Source: Nocardioides sp. ChNu-153 (GTDB lineage: Bacteria; Actinomycetota; Actinomycetes; Propionibacteriales; Nocardioidaceae). From it: 64,000 nt of DNA. Positions 33,708-43,338 of the stretch are shown piece after piece. Location of the stretch: contig NZ_JADEVT010000001.1 of assembly GCF_030466625.1 (NCBI RefSeq), forward strand, positions 434,001 through 498,000, given 5' to 3'. The notes under the pieces were generated by a model. It did no database searches. It was not told the origin of the DNA and was given only the letters and a program-made list of their open reading frames with translations. The stretch's first letter is position 1. Each line of letters opens with the position of its first letter. The position numbers were made by a program, and so were the translations under genes.

Positions 33708-34768
33708 GTGAGCCACGGGAAGCGGACCCGGACCGCGCGCCCCCGCCGGCGCCTGCCGTTCTGGCCGCTCGTCCTCGTGCTGGCCGCAGCCGGGCTCGCG
33801 AGCATCGTCGTGTCGCTGGCCTTCGGGTCCGAGGCCATCCCCGTCGGCGAGGTCGTGTCGGCGGTGACCGACCGCCTCGCCGGGCGCGAGCCGGGCCGCT
33901 GGGACGTGATCGTGTGGGAGCTGCGCCTGCCGCGGGCGCTGCTGGCCTTCATCGTGGGCGCCGGCCTGGCCGTGGCCGGCGCCGGCATGCAGACCCTGGT
34001 GCGCAACCCGCTGGCCGACCCGTACCTGCTGGGCATCAGCTCGGGGGCGTCCGTCGGCGCGACGGCGGTCATCACCATGGGGGTGCTCGGCGCGCTCGGC
34101 ATCTACGCCATCTCCGTCGGCGCCCTGCTGGGCGCCCTCGTGGCCGCGCTCCTCGTGTGGCTGGTGGCGACCGCGCAGGGCGGCCTGACGCCGCTGCGCC
34201 TCGTGCTCTCCGGGGTCGTCCTCTCCTCGGGGCTGTCGGCGATCGCCTCGTTCCTCGTCTTCCTCAGCGACGACCCGCGCGCCGCCAACTCCGTCATGTT
34301 CTGGATGCTCGGCAGCGTCGGCGGCGCGACCTGGGAGAAGCTCGTGATCCCCGCCGTCGTCGTCGCGGTGGCGACCGTGGCCATGGTCGCGATCCACCGG
34401 TGGATGGACGCCCTCGCGGCCGGTCCCGAGACCGCGTCGGCGCTCGGCGTCAGCGTGGGCGGGCTGCGCACCACCCTCTTCGTGGGCCTCGCGGTGCTCG
34501 TCGGCGTGCTGGTCGCGGTGAGCGGCGGCATCGGCTTCGTGGGCCTCATCGTGCCCCACGCCGCCCGGCTGGTCGTCGGCGCGCAGCACCGCGTCGTGCT
34601 GCCGGTCGCGGCGCTCGGCGGCGGTCTGTTCCTGCTCTGGGTCGACGTGGTGGCCCGCCTCGCGGTGCGGCCCCAGGAGATCCCCCTGGGGGTCGTGACC
34701 GGGGTCGTCGGCGCGCCGCTCTTCCTGCTGCTCATGGGCCGGGGCCGCTACGAGTTCGGCGGCGGCCG

Positions 34769-34772
<4 letters not shown>
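33708..34772 (+). CDS. btuC: FecCD-family ABC permease, probable cobalamin importer
   Basis: 354 residues. About nine to ten transmembrane helices of the BtuC/FecCD family, with the signatures GAGLAVAGAGMQTLVRNPLADPYLLGISSGASVGA and the C-terminal GGIGFVGLIVPHAARLVVG ATPase-contact motif. GTG at 33708 begins a polar N-terminus; the frame is open upstream into the riboswitch, but no better start exists. The stop overlaps the ATPase gene by 4 bp (GTGA). The riboswitch upstream points to cobalamin rather than siderophore. Confidence 0.92.
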
Positions 34773-35622
<850 letters not shown>

Positions 35623-35626
<4 letters not shown>

Positions 35627-36699
35627 GCAGCAGCGCCCCCGCCCGCCTCGTCGGCCTCGTCTCGCTCGCCCTCGGCGCCTCCCTGCTCGCCGGCTGCGGG
35701 GCGGACGACCCCGGCTCGGCCGCCGCGGGCGGCATCACCGTGGAGAACTGCGGCGAGGACCTGACCGTCGCCGAGCCCGTCACCGAGCTCTACGCCTACG
35801 ACGGCGGCATCATCTCGATCGCCCTCGCCGCGGGCGCGCGCGAGGAGCTCGTCGCCGTCACCGGCATGGCGCGGGACCAGGACGTGCTCGAGCTCGCCTA
35901 CCCCGACGACCGTGTCGACGAGCTCGAGGTCGTCGGCGACCAGTTCCCGACGCTGGAGAACGTCCTCGCCGTCGACCCGCAGCTGATGTTCGCCGGGTGG
36001 GGCTACGGGTTCAGCGAGGCCCGCAACCTCGTGCCCGACATGGTCGAGGAGCACGACATCGCGACCTACCTGCTGAGCGAGACCTGCCAGCAGGACGACG
36101 GCGGCCGCGGCACGATGGACGCCTGGACGGCCCTGACGACCGACCTGCGCAACATCGGCGAGCTCACCGGCCACGCCGGGACCGCCGAGCAGGTGGTCGC
36201 CGACATCGAGGCCCGTCGTACCGCGCTGCAGGAGGCGCCGCAGCCCGCCGAGGCGCCGACGGCGTTCCTCTTCGACTCCGGCACCGACGCGATCTTCACC
36301 TCGGGCTCGTACGGCGGGCCCCAGGCCATCTTCGACGCCGCCGGCGTCACCAACGCCACGGCCGACGTCGACGACACCTGGACCGAGGTCGGCTGGGAGA
36401 CGCTCGCCGCCGCCGACCCCGACGTCATCTTCTTCGTCGACTACCCGGGCCAGTCCTTCGAGGACAAGGTCGAGGTGCTGCGCTCCAACCCGGCGTCGCG
36501 CGACCTGGCGGCGGTGCGCGAGGAGCGCTTCGTGAACCTGCCCTACGCGCTGTGGGTCTCGAGCCCGCTCAACATCGACGCCGCCGAGTGGGTACGGCGG
36601 GCGGTCGAGCACTACGGGTTCGCCCCGGAGTCGGGCATCGAGCCGACCCTCGACATCACCGCGCTCGACGAGCTGACCGGGAACGAGTGGATCGGCTGA
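35623..36699 (+). CDS. btuF: Cobalamin/siderophore-type substrate-binding lipoprotein
   Basis: 358 residues. Signal peptide with lipobox LLAGC, so a surface lipoprotein. The PF01497 (helical backbone) binding fold is clear: VTELYAYDGGIISIALAAGAREELVAVTGM at the start, ENVLAVDPQLMFAGWGYGF in the middle and WETLAAADPDVIFFVDYPG in the second lobe. Regulation by the upstream cobalamin riboswitch indicates a corrinoid ligand. GTG at 35623 overlaps the ATPase stop. Only three genes follow the riboswitch; no cobalamin synthesis gene is in the window. Confidence 0.9.
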
Positions 36700-36765
36700 C
36701 GCCGAGGCCCTCCCGTTCGTGCGGGGTCGCGGTGGCGGAGGGCGAGCCGTCGCCGGCCTGCTGTC

Positions 36766-36794
36766 GCAGGTGCGCTCAGCGCGACCGCACCTGC
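36766..36794. terminator. Hairpin at the end of the TIGR01777 gene
   Basis: GCAGGTGCG (36766-36774) pairs perfectly with CGCACCTGC (36786-36794); the loop contains the stop codon of the minus-strand epimerase. It may terminate both the epimerase and, from the plus strand, the btu operon ending at 36699. Confidence 0.35.
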
Positions 36795-37729
36795 CGCACG
36801 AGGTCGGCGGCGGCCTCGGGCCACGACGGGTGCTCGAAGGTGAAGCCCGCCTCGAGCAGCCGCCCGGGCACGACGCGGCGGCTCTTGAGGAGCAGCTCCG
36901 TGTCGCTGCGCAGCGCGAACGCCCCGAGCGCGGCCATCCACCGCGTGGCCGGCAGGCCGGGGCGGTGGCCCCACTCCCGGCGCAGGGCGCGCATCAGCTC
37001 TCGCTGGGGGAGCGGCTCCGGGGCGGCGACGTTGACCGGCCCGTCGATGTCGTCGCGCTCGAGGAGCAGCAGGACGGCGCGGACGAGGTCGTCCTCGTGG
37101 ATCCACGAGACGTACTGCCCGCCGCCCGCCACCGGCCCACCCACGCCGAGGCGCGCCATCCACAGCAGGTAGTCGAGGATGCCGCCGCGGTCGGGGCTCA
37201 TCACGAGGGCGGTGCGCAGCGCCACGCGGCGGGTGGCGGGCGTCGCCGCCTCCGCCTGCGCCGCCTCCCAGCTCCGCGCGATCCGCACGCTGTACTCCCA
37301 GTACAGGGGTACGTCGGGCTCCTCGCCGCCGATGACGCCGTGGGTCTCGTCGTGGGCGGGGCCGCGCGTGTCGGCGTAGATCGTCGCGGTGCTCATCTGC
37401 AGCCACACCCGGGGCGGCCGTTCCGCCTGCGCGATCGCGGCGCCGACGACCCGGGTCGAGGTGACCCGCGAGTCCATCATCTGCCGCAGGTTGCGGTCGG
37501 TGTAGCGGCAGTTGACGGAGCGGCCGGCGAGGTTGACGACGGCGTCGACCCCGTCGAGCTCCTCGGCCCACGGGCCGACGGTGCGCCCGTCCCACACCAC
37601 GTGCCGCACGCCCGGCTCGAGGGCCTCCGGACGCCGGCTGAGCACGACGACGTCGTGCCCCTCCGCCGCCAGCGCCCGCCGCAGGATGCCTCCGACCTGC
37701 CCGGTCCCGCCGGGTATCACGATCCTCAT
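36776..37729 (-). CDS. TIGR01777-family NAD(P)-dependent epimerase
   Basis: 317 residues. Rossmann N-terminus with the dinucleotide motif PGGTGQVGG, DAVVNLAGRSVNCRYTDRNLRQMMDSRV, and the C-terminal DUF1731 block (PAARWMA-type; here LPATRWMAALGAFALRSDTELLLKSRRVVPGRLLEAGFTFEHP). This atypical-SDR group is related to SulA-like proteins; its function is not known. ATG at 37729 is 6 nt after a TACGGT -10 box and so leaderless. Confidence 0.88.
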   Translation of the reverse strand: MRIVIPGGTGQVGGILRRALAAEGHDVVVLSRRPEALEPGVRHVVWDGRTVGPWAEELDGVDAVVNLAGRSVNCRYTDRNLRQMMDSRVTSTRVVGAAIAQAERPPRVWLQMSTATIYADTRGPAHDETHGVIGGEEPDVPLYWEYSVRIARSWEAAQAEAATPATRRVALRTALVMSPDRGGILDYLLWMARLGVGGPVAGGGQYVSWIHEDDLVRAVLLLLERDDIDGPVNVAAPEPLPQRELMRALRREWGHRPGLPATRWMAALGAFALRSDTELLLKSRRVVPGRLLEAGFTFEHPSWPEAAADLVRQVRSR

Positions 37730-37735
37730 GGGCTG

Positions 37736-37763
37736 ACCGTAGCGCAGAACTGAACGCGTTCAA
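37736..37763 (-). promoter_or_regulatory. Promoter of the epimerase with palindromic operator
   Basis: -35 TTGAAC (37758-37763) and -10 TACGGT (37736-37741) with a 16-bp spacer on the minus strand. A perfect 12-bp palindrome, TGAACGCGTTCA (37751-37762), overlaps the -35, so a dimeric repressor is likely. No regulator gene is adjacent. Confidence 0.6.
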
Positions 37764-37852
37764 ATAGGCGGCGGGCCTAGGACGCGACAGGATGCCCCGG
37801 TGACCGGACCAGAGCACCCGAGCGCTGTCGACATGGCGGGCCCACCAGCGCC

Positions 37853-38521
37853 GTGAGATCCCTCCTCGAACGGCTGCGCGGCTGTAGGTCGGGCTCGTTC
37901 CGGGAGCCCGCGGACTCCGGAGACGCCCGGGCCCTGAGCGCCGCCTGGGCGGCGGCGTGGCCGGGACACGCGCCCGACGCGTGGGAGGTCCGGGCGCTGC
38001 CAGGCGCCCACCACGTGCGGCTCGACGGACTGGCCGACGGCCGGCTGCCGCACGGTGACGCGGACGACGCCGACGTGGTGGACCTCTACCTCCGGCTCGT
38101 CCGGCGGCTGCGCAAGCTGCACGAGGACGAGCCCCTCGTGATCGTCGGGCACGAGTACGGGCGACGCAACATCATGGCTGGCCACTTCCGGAGGGCGTTC
38201 CCCGAGGCATGGCCCTGGCGGACCGACCGTCCGTACGGGGGCGTGCAGCGCGGCGGTGAGCCCATCACGTACTTCTGGGTCGTGGGTCCCGGGGTAGAGG
38301 CCGGTGAGCTGCGCCGTCTGCTGCGGGAGATCGTCCGCGACGAGGCGCTCACGGTCGTCCTGGCCCCGTCGTCCTTCACGTGGCTGTTCTACCCCTTCGG
38401 GCAGGCGGGCGACCTCGCCGTCGTCGACCGTTGGCGCTTCGACCTCGTGCTCGCCGAGTTCGAGGCGTGGGTGTGCCACCACGACGACGTCCCGGACGAC
38501 GGGTTCCCGCCCGGCGCCTAG
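37853..38521 (+). CDS. Conserved hypothetical protein
   Basis: 222 residues from GTG 37853. It has no signal peptide or transmembrane helix. Segments that look structured are PDAWEVRALPGAHHVRLDGLADG, PLVIVGHEYGRRNIMAGHFRRAFPEAWPW and EALTVVLAPSSFTWLFYPFGQAGDLAVVDRWRFDLVLAEFEAWVCHHDDVP. The composition (Trp, His, Arg-rich) suggests a soluble globular protein. I do not recognise a family. It is 32 bp ahead of the dienelactone hydrolase-like gene on the same strand, but each has its own ribosome binding site. Confidence 0.6.
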   Translation: MRSLLERLRGCRSGSFREPADSGDARALSAAWAAAWPGHAPDAWEVRALPGAHHVRLDGLADGRLPHGDADDADVVDLYLRLVRRLRKLHEDEPLVIVGHEYGRRNIMAGHFRRAFPEAWPWRTDRPYGGVQRGGEPITYFWVVGPGVEAGELRRLLREIVRDEALTVVLAPSSFTWLFYPFGQAGDLAVVDRWRFDLVLAEFEAWVCHHDDVPDDGFPPGA

Positions 38522-38555
38522 GGTGGCCGCCGTACCCCCAGCCGAGGAGGCAGCC

Positions 38556-39143
38556 ATGGCCACCGTCGTCCTGTTCCACCACGCCCAGGGCCTGACGGAC
38601 GGCGTCCTCGGGTTCGCCGAGCGCCTCCGCGAGGCCGGCCACGAGGTCCACACCCCCGACCTCTTCGACGGGCGCACGTTCGACACGGTCGTCGACGGGG
38701 TCAACCACGTCGCCGACATCGGCTTCCCGGCGATGCTGCAGCGCGGGGCGGCCGCGGTCGGCCACCTCCCGACCGAGCTCGTGTACGCCGGGTTCTCCCT
38801 CGGCGTGCTGCCCGCGCAGATGCTCGCGCAGGGTCGTACGGGCGCCCGAGGTGCGCTGCTCCTCGAGGCCTGCGTGCCGCCCAGCGAGTTCGGCGACCGC
38901 TGGCCCGACGAGGTCCCGGTGCAGGTGCACGGCATGACCGAGGACCCGTACTTCGCGGGCGAGGGCGACCTCGATGTCGCCCGGGCGCTCACCGCGCAGG
39001 TCGAGGGCGGCGAGCTGTTCCTCTACCCCGGGGACGCGCACCTGTTCGCCGACCCGACGCTGCCGTCGTACGACGAGGAGGCCGCCGGCCTGCTCATCGA
39101 CCGCGTCCTGGCCTTCCTGGAGCGGGTGGACGCCCGGGCCTGA
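38556..39143 (+). CDS. Dienelactone hydrolase-family protein
   Basis: 195 residues, an alpha/beta hydrolase of the DLH group: MATVVLFHHAQGLTDGVLGFAERLREAGHEVHTPDLFDG at the N-terminus, the nucleophile region YAGFSLGVLPAQMLAQG (Ser in place of the usual Cys), acidic residue around MTEDPYF and His in PGDAHLFADP. The ribosome binding site GAGGAGG precedes ATG 38556. The substrate is not evident from context. Confidence 0.88.
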   Translation: MATVVLFHHAQGLTDGVLGFAERLREAGHEVHTPDLFDGRTFDTVVDGVNHVADIGFPAMLQRGAAAVGHLPTELVYAGFSLGVLPAQMLAQGRTGARGALLLEACVPPSEFGDRWPDEVPVQVHGMTEDPYFAGEGDLDVARALTAQVEGGELFLYPGDAHLFADPTLPSYDEEAAGLLIDRVLAFLERVDARA

Positions 39144-39152
39144 GCCAGGACG

Positions 39153-39530
39153 TCAGGAGCGCGGGCCCGTGCTGCCGCCGCGGTCGAGCTCGGCGGTCGT
39201 CATCGCGCGCAGCGCCCCGGTGTCGCCGTCGAGGACCGCGCCGTGGCGGGCGCCGGCGTCGTCGCGCCACACGATGTCGACCCGCGCGTCGATGGGGCGC
39301 AGCAGGAGCACCAGCTGGCCGTCGCCCTCCTGCAGGCTGCGGGCCCGCACGTCGGAACCCGGGTAGAGCGCGGTGCGGGGGTGGGGGAGGGCGACCACGT
39401 CGTGGACCGTGCCGTGCCCCGCCCAGCTGACGTGGTGGCTGCGGTGCTGCTCGTCGCCCTGCGCGGAGCTGCGGACGACGAGGTGGCCCGGTCGTCGGAC
39501 CTCGCCGTGACGTTCGTGCGTCAGGTTCAC
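39153..39530 (-). CDS. Hypothetical protein coupled to the histidine kinase
   Basis: 125 residues. Its GTG at 39530 overlaps the histidine kinase stop (GTGA), so translation is coupled. No domain is recognised; the sequence is polar, rich in His near the N-terminus (LTHERHGEVRRPGHLVV) and in Asp/Arg, with a beta-rich centre (SLQEGDGQLVLLLRPIDARVDIVWRDDAGARHGAVLD). It has no transmembrane segment. It is not a receiver domain (no phospho-acceptor pattern). A small partner or inhibitor of the kinase is a guess from position only. Confidence 0.5.
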   Translation of the reverse strand: MNLTHERHGEVRRPGHLVVRSSAQGDEQHRSHHVSWAGHGTVHDVVALPHPRTALYPGSDVRARSLQEGDGQLVLLLRPIDARVDIVWRDDAGARHGAVLDGDTGALRAMTTAELDRGGSTGPRS

Positions 39531-41308
39531 GGGGTGCGCTCCTGGGGCAGGCGGATCGTGGCGGTGGTCCCGGCGCCGGGGGCGCTGTCGAGCTCGATGG
39601 TGCCGGCGTGCGCGGCGACGACGCGCTGCGCGACGGGCAGGCCGATGCCGAGGCCCTGGGTGGCGCTGCGGCGGGCCCGCTCGGTGCGGTAGAAGCGCGT
39701 GAACGCCTGGCGCGCCTCCGCCGGGGTCATGCCGTCACCCGTGTCGCGCACGGCCACCACGGCGTCGGGGCCGTTGGGCCCGTCCTCGCGGCGCACCGTG
39801 ATGGTGACGCAGCCGCCGTCCGGGGAGTGCTTGACGGCGTTCGACACGAGCTGGTCCACGGCCTGCGCCAGGCGGGGCTGCGCCAGCACGCGCACCGGCG
39901 CGGGTGGTACGTCGAGGCGCAGCGTCGTGCTGCGCTCGGCCGCCAGCGCGCGGTGGCGGTCGTGCGCCTGGCGGGCCAGGTCGGCGAGGTCCGTCGGGCT
40001 GCGGTCGCCACCGACGTCGGCGAGGTCCTCGCGGGACGCCTCCAGCAGGTCGTTGATGCGTCCCATGAGGACGGCGGCGTTGCGGCGCGCGGAGTCGACC
40101 GAGCGCACCAGGCGCGGGTCACCCGGGCGGTGGCCGCCGTTCTCCAGCGCCTCGGCGAGCAGCTCGTTGTGGCCGATGATCGAGGTGAGCGGCGTCCGCA
40201 GCTCGTGGGAGACGGTCGAGAGGAACCGGTCGCGCACCTCCACCGCCTCGGTGAGCTCGGTGACGTCCCACGCAGCGACGACGGACCCGAGGTGCACCGG
40301 CGGCTCGTCGGCCCGCTCGTCGGCCGCCCCCGAGCCGGGACCCGTGCCCGTGCCGGGGAGGGGGCCGCGGTGCTGCCCGCCGCCGGAGGGGGCGCGGCCC
40401 TCCCACAGCTGGTGGCAGGAGGCCATCATGGCCCGCTGGTCGCCGGGCGGACCGACCCAGTAGAGCCGGCCGGGCTCGTCGTCGCCCCGTCGGGCCCGGG
40501 CGACGATCTGCTCGCGGGCCGGGACCGGGGTGACGCGGTCCTCGTAGAAGACGCGGTGGGGGGAGCCCGGGGGCGGACCGACGGGGACGGGCTGGCTCGC
40601 GTCGTACCCCGCGAGCGCCGCGAGGTGCCGCGCGTAGGGGTTGAGCAGCGCGGGGCGGCCGCGGTCGTCGAGGTAGCAGACGCCGGCGTCGATCACGCCC
40701 GTGACGCGCTCGGCGACGAGCAGGCGGTGCCGCGCCAGGTCGAGCTGCTCCCGCAGCGCCGCCCGGGAGGCGAGGAGGTCGTCCTGCTTGCGCTGCAGCA
40801 GCATCGCCAGCGAGCGGGCGGTCACGACCACCGCGATCGTCACCACGGGGAACAGCGAGGCCTGCACCCAGGCGAGGCCGGTGGACAGGCCGGTGCCGGG
40901 ACCGACGAAGGTCCAGGCGCTCTGGGCGAACGCCCCCGCCAGCGCGAGGACGATGCCGCGCCCCCCGAACTCGAACGCCAGCCACGTCAGCGGCAGCACC
41001 GAGAGCAGGCCGATCGAGCGGAGGTCGCCCAGGTCGAGGCGCAGCACCACGGTCGCCAGCAGGGTGGCCGCGGGCACGACGATGCGCCAGGCGAGGCCCC
41101 AGCGCTCCCACGGCGCGGCGAGGGCGGCGACGGAGGCCGCGGCGACGAGGGCGAGGGAGAGGACGATGGGTGTGCTCGCCAGGAGGTGCGGGGCCGTCAG
41201 GGCCAGGGCGGTCGCCAGGTAGGCCGTCAGCAGCAGCGTGGGCAGCTGCCAGACGACGAACACGCGCACGCGTCCGCGCAGCGTCACATCACGTTCCGGT
41301 CCGAGCAC
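39527..41308 (-). CDS. Membrane sensor histidine kinase, orphan
   Basis: 593 residues. Five to six N-terminal transmembrane helices (from LPTLLLTAYLATALALTAPHLL through VVTIAVVVTARSLAMLL), a coiled segment, a PAS-like region (LLVAERVTGVIDAGVCYLDDRGRPALLNPYARHLAALAGY) and the kinase core: H-box FLSTVSHELRTPLTSIIGHNEL, N-box DQLVSNAVKHSPDGG, G1 DTGDGM, G2 GLGIGLPV. GTG at 41308 is chosen because GGAAGGA lies 8 nt ahead. No response regulator is adjacent; its 3' end is coupled to an unknown 125-residue gene instead. Confidence 0.88.
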   Translation of the reverse strand: MLGPERDVTLRGRVRVFVVWQLPTLLLTAYLATALALTAPHLLASTPIVLSLALVAAASVAALAAPWERWGLAWRIVVPAATLLATVVLRLDLGDLRSIGLLSVLPLTWLAFEFGGRGIVLALAGAFAQSAWTFVGPGTGLSTGLAWVQASLFPVVTIAVVVTARSLAMLLQRKQDDLLASRAALREQLDLARHRLLVAERVTGVIDAGVCYLDDRGRPALLNPYARHLAALAGYDASQPVPVGPPPGSPHRVFYEDRVTPVPAREQIVARARRGDDEPGRLYWVGPPGDQRAMMASCHQLWEGRAPSGGGQHRGPLPGTGTGPGSGAADERADEPPVHLGSVVAAWDVTELTEAVEVRDRFLSTVSHELRTPLTSIIGHNELLAEALENGGHRPGDPRLVRSVDSARRNAAVLMGRINDLLEASREDLADVGGDRSPTDLADLARQAHDRHRALAAERSTTLRLDVPPAPVRVLAQPRLAQAVDQLVSNAVKHSPDGGCVTITVRREDGPNGPDAVVAVRDTGDGMTPAEARQAFTRFYRTERARRSATQGLGIGLPVAQRVVAAHAGTIELDSAPGAGTTATIRLPQERTP

Positions 41309-41386
41309 CCGAGTGTCCTTCCATCTCCACGCACCGCGCGTGGGAGGGAACAGTCCACACCAGGAACGGGATGACGCCACCGTGCT

Positions 41387-41395
41387 TGTGGACAA
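41387..41395 (-). other. DnaA-box-like site
   Basis: On the minus strand TTGTCCACA, the actinobacterial DnaA-box consensus, lies in the 170-bp gap between the histidine kinase and the EVE-domain gene. A weaker relative lies near 41351-41359. Single boxes also occur by chance. Confidence 0.4.
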
Positions 41396-41478
41396 CCACC
41401 GCACAACTTGTGGCGGTGCAGAAGCGGTCTTCAGCAGGGCGCGGGAGGCGGCGCCGCAGCGCCGGGGTCCTCGCCAGA

Positions 41479-41958
41479 CTAGGGCTTCGCGGCGCCCCTG
41501 TCCGACGATCCGGCGGGCCAGGCCGGCAGCAGCGGGACCAGCACGGCGAGCTGCTCGCGGGACACCCAGGACGGGTTGGAGCCGGCGGGCATCCGCAGCA
41601 CCTCGAGGTCGCCCGCGCCGGCGGCCCGGACCTCCTCGGCCGGCACGCCGTCCGGCAGGAGCGGTACGTCGAGCCCGACCTCCGGGCGTCCGTCACCGTC
41701 GCGGGGGCGCACGGCGGCGGTCACGTTCCCCAGCCCCCAGATGCCGCGCGTCAGCAGCCGCCCGTCGCCGGACACCCAGAGGAGCACCCGGTCGCCCGGC
41801 GCCATCATCCGGCCGCGGTAGTTGTCGCTGACGCAGCGCCTCGTCACCACGAGCGGTACGCCGCCCCTCGCCGCCGCGACCAGGTCGGGGTTCGCGCGGG
41901 GGTCGGTCTTGACGAGCCACGCGCCGAGCGTCGCGGGGGTGATGCGGGCGGTGGCCAC
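41479..41958 (-). CDS. EVE-like (PUA-fold) domain protein
   Basis: 159 residues. The EVE/YTH-like arrangement is seen: AWLVKTDPRANPDLV at the start, DNYRGRMMAPGDRVLLWVSG, then GIWGLGNVTAAV, with an aromatic-rich basic pocket. EVE domains bind modified nucleobases in DNA or RNA; here there is no restriction or modification gene beside it. GTG at 41958 follows a TAGGAA hexamer by 6 nt. The C-terminal 30 residues are variable. Confidence is in fold, not function. Confidence 0.65.
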   Translation of the reverse strand: MATARITPATLGAWLVKTDPRANPDLVAAARGGVPLVVTRRCVSDNYRGRMMAPGDRVLLWVSGDGRLLTRGIWGLGNVTAAVRPRDGDGRPEVGLDVPLLPDGVPAEEVRAAGAGDLEVLRMPAGSNPSWVSREQLAVLVPLLPAWPAGSSDRGAAKP

Positions 41959-42016
41959 GCTTCGTTCCTACCAGGACCGGGCATGAAGACCGCTCGGAAG
42001 GGGAAGGAGAGCAGCC

Positions 42017-42700
42017 GTGAGCAACGGCAGGAACACCACCCTCGTGAGCTGGCTGTGGGCGCTCGTGCCCGCTGTCACGCTGGGCCTCGGCACCCCGGCG
42101 ATCATGGCCCACGCGGCGGTCAAGAAGCGCAGCCGGGCGCAGGCGGTCGCCGTCGCGGTCTACCTGGCCGCGGTCGCGGCGCTGTTCGGCGTCGACCGTG
42201 ATCGGGGCGGCCTCGATGCTGCCCTGTTCACGGCGGCGATGGTCGTGCTCCTGTTCGTGGGTCTGGCGCACGCCGTGGCGATCCGGGCGTGGGTCTTCGC
42301 GGACGACAGTCCTGCGGTGTCCCGCTCGCAGCCGTCGCCCGTGCTCGAGCAGCAGGCCGCGGCGGTCGCCGTGCACCGGGAGACGGTAGCGGCACGGGAG
42401 ACGGCCCGGCACCTGATGGACGACCAGCCCGCGCTCGCGCACGAGCTGCGGATCGGACGCCCCGATCTCGTCGGCCGGACGTTCCCCGACGGTGGCCTCG
42501 TGGACGTGAACCGCGTCGACGCCCGCACCCTCGCGCAGCACGCCCACCTGCCCCTGCCGCTGGCGGAGCAGGTGGTGGCCGTGCGGGACGGCATCGGCGG
42601 GTACGGGTCGTTCGACGACCTCGTCGCGCTCTCCGGCGTCCCCCCGCACGAGCTCGACCCCGCCCGGGGCGTGCTGGTCTTCAGCCGCCGCCTCGGGTGA
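42017..42700 (+). CDS. Membrane protein with C-terminal helix-hairpin-helix
   Basis: 227 residues. Two hydrophobic regions near the N-terminus (VSWLWALVPAVTLGLGTPAIM; AVAVAVYLAAVAALFGV) and a third around residue 75-95 (LFTAAMVVLLFVGLAHAVAI), a polar linker, then an HhH motif (VDVNRVDARTLAQHAHLPLPLAEQVVAVRDGIGGYGSFDDLVALSGVPP) like ComEA/T2SK-type hairpins. Such proteins may bind DNA at the membrane, but the family has no assigned role. GTG start with ribosome binding site GGAAGGAGAG. Confidence 0.75.
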   Translation: MSNGRNTTLVSWLWALVPAVTLGLGTPAIMAHAAVKKRSRAQAVAVAVYLAAVAALFGVDRDRGGLDAALFTAAMVVLLFVGLAHAVAIRAWVFADDSPAVSRSQPSPVLEQQAAAVAVHRETVAARETARHLMDDQPALAHELRIGRPDLVGRTFPDGGLVDVNRVDARTLAQHAHLPLPLAEQVVAVRDGIGGYGSFDDLVALSGVPPHELDPARGVLVFSRRLG

Positions 42701-42707
42701 CGCGGGC

Positions 42708-43337
42708 TCAGGCCAGCAGGTCGGGCTCCGTCTTGGCGCGGACCTCGGCCTCGTCGACGCCCGGCGCGAGCTCGACGAGGCGCAGGCCGTCGGGGGTGAC
42801 GTCGATGACGGCGAGGTCGGTGATGATGCGCTGCACGACGCCGCGGCCGGTGTAGGGCAGCGAGCACTCCCGCACGATCTTGTAGGACCCGTCGCGCGCC
42901 ACGTGCTCCATGAGCACGACGACCTTCGCGGCGCCGTGGACGAGGTCCATCGCGCCGCCCATGCCCTTGACCATCTTCCCGGGGATCATCCAGTTGGCGA
43001 TGTCGCCCGCCTCGGACACCTGCATGGCGCCGAGGATGGCGGCGTCGACCTTGCCCCCGCGGATCATGCCGAAGCTGGTCGCGGAGTCGAAGTAGGACGC
43101 GCCCCGCCGCACCGTCACCGTCTCCTTGCCGGCGTTGATGAGATCGGGGTCGACGGCATCGTCGGTGGGGTAGGCGCCGACGCCGAGGATGCCGTTCTCG
43201 CTCTGCAGCACGAGCTCGACGTCGTCGGGCACGAAGTTGGGGACCCGGGTCGGCAGGCCGATGCCCAGGTTCACGTAGGAGCCGTCGTGCAGCTCTCGGG
43301 CCGCGCGGGCCGCCATCTCGTCGTGGGTCCAGCCCAT
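42708..43337 (-). CDS. scoB: 3-oxoacid CoA-transferase subunit B
   Basis: 209 residues. The catalytic Glu lies in SENGILGVG in the block [33 protein letters not shown]; the rest ([56 protein letters not shown]) is characteristic of ScoB/PcaJ. It transfers CoA from succinyl-CoA to acetoacetate or 3-oxoadipate. It lies 1 nt after subunit A on the same strand. The IclR regulator upstream and the aromatic-type neighbours leave open whether the acceptor is acetoacetate or 3-oxoadipate. Confidence 0.94.
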   Translation of the reverse strand: MGWTHDEMAARAARELHDGSYVNLGIGLPTRVPNFVPDDVELVLQSENGILGVGAYPTDDAVDPDLINAGKETVTVRRGASYFDSATSFGMIRGGKVDAAILGAMQVSEAGDIANWMIPGKMVKGMGGAMDLVHGAAKVVVLMEHVARDGSYKIVRECSLPYTGRGVVQRIITDLAVIDVTPDGLRLVELAPGVDEAEVRAKTEPDLLA

Positions 43338-43338
43338 G

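Noticed and set aside
41479-41958. EVE-like gene as part of a defence island
   Set aside because: No restriction, methylation or other defence gene lies beside it.
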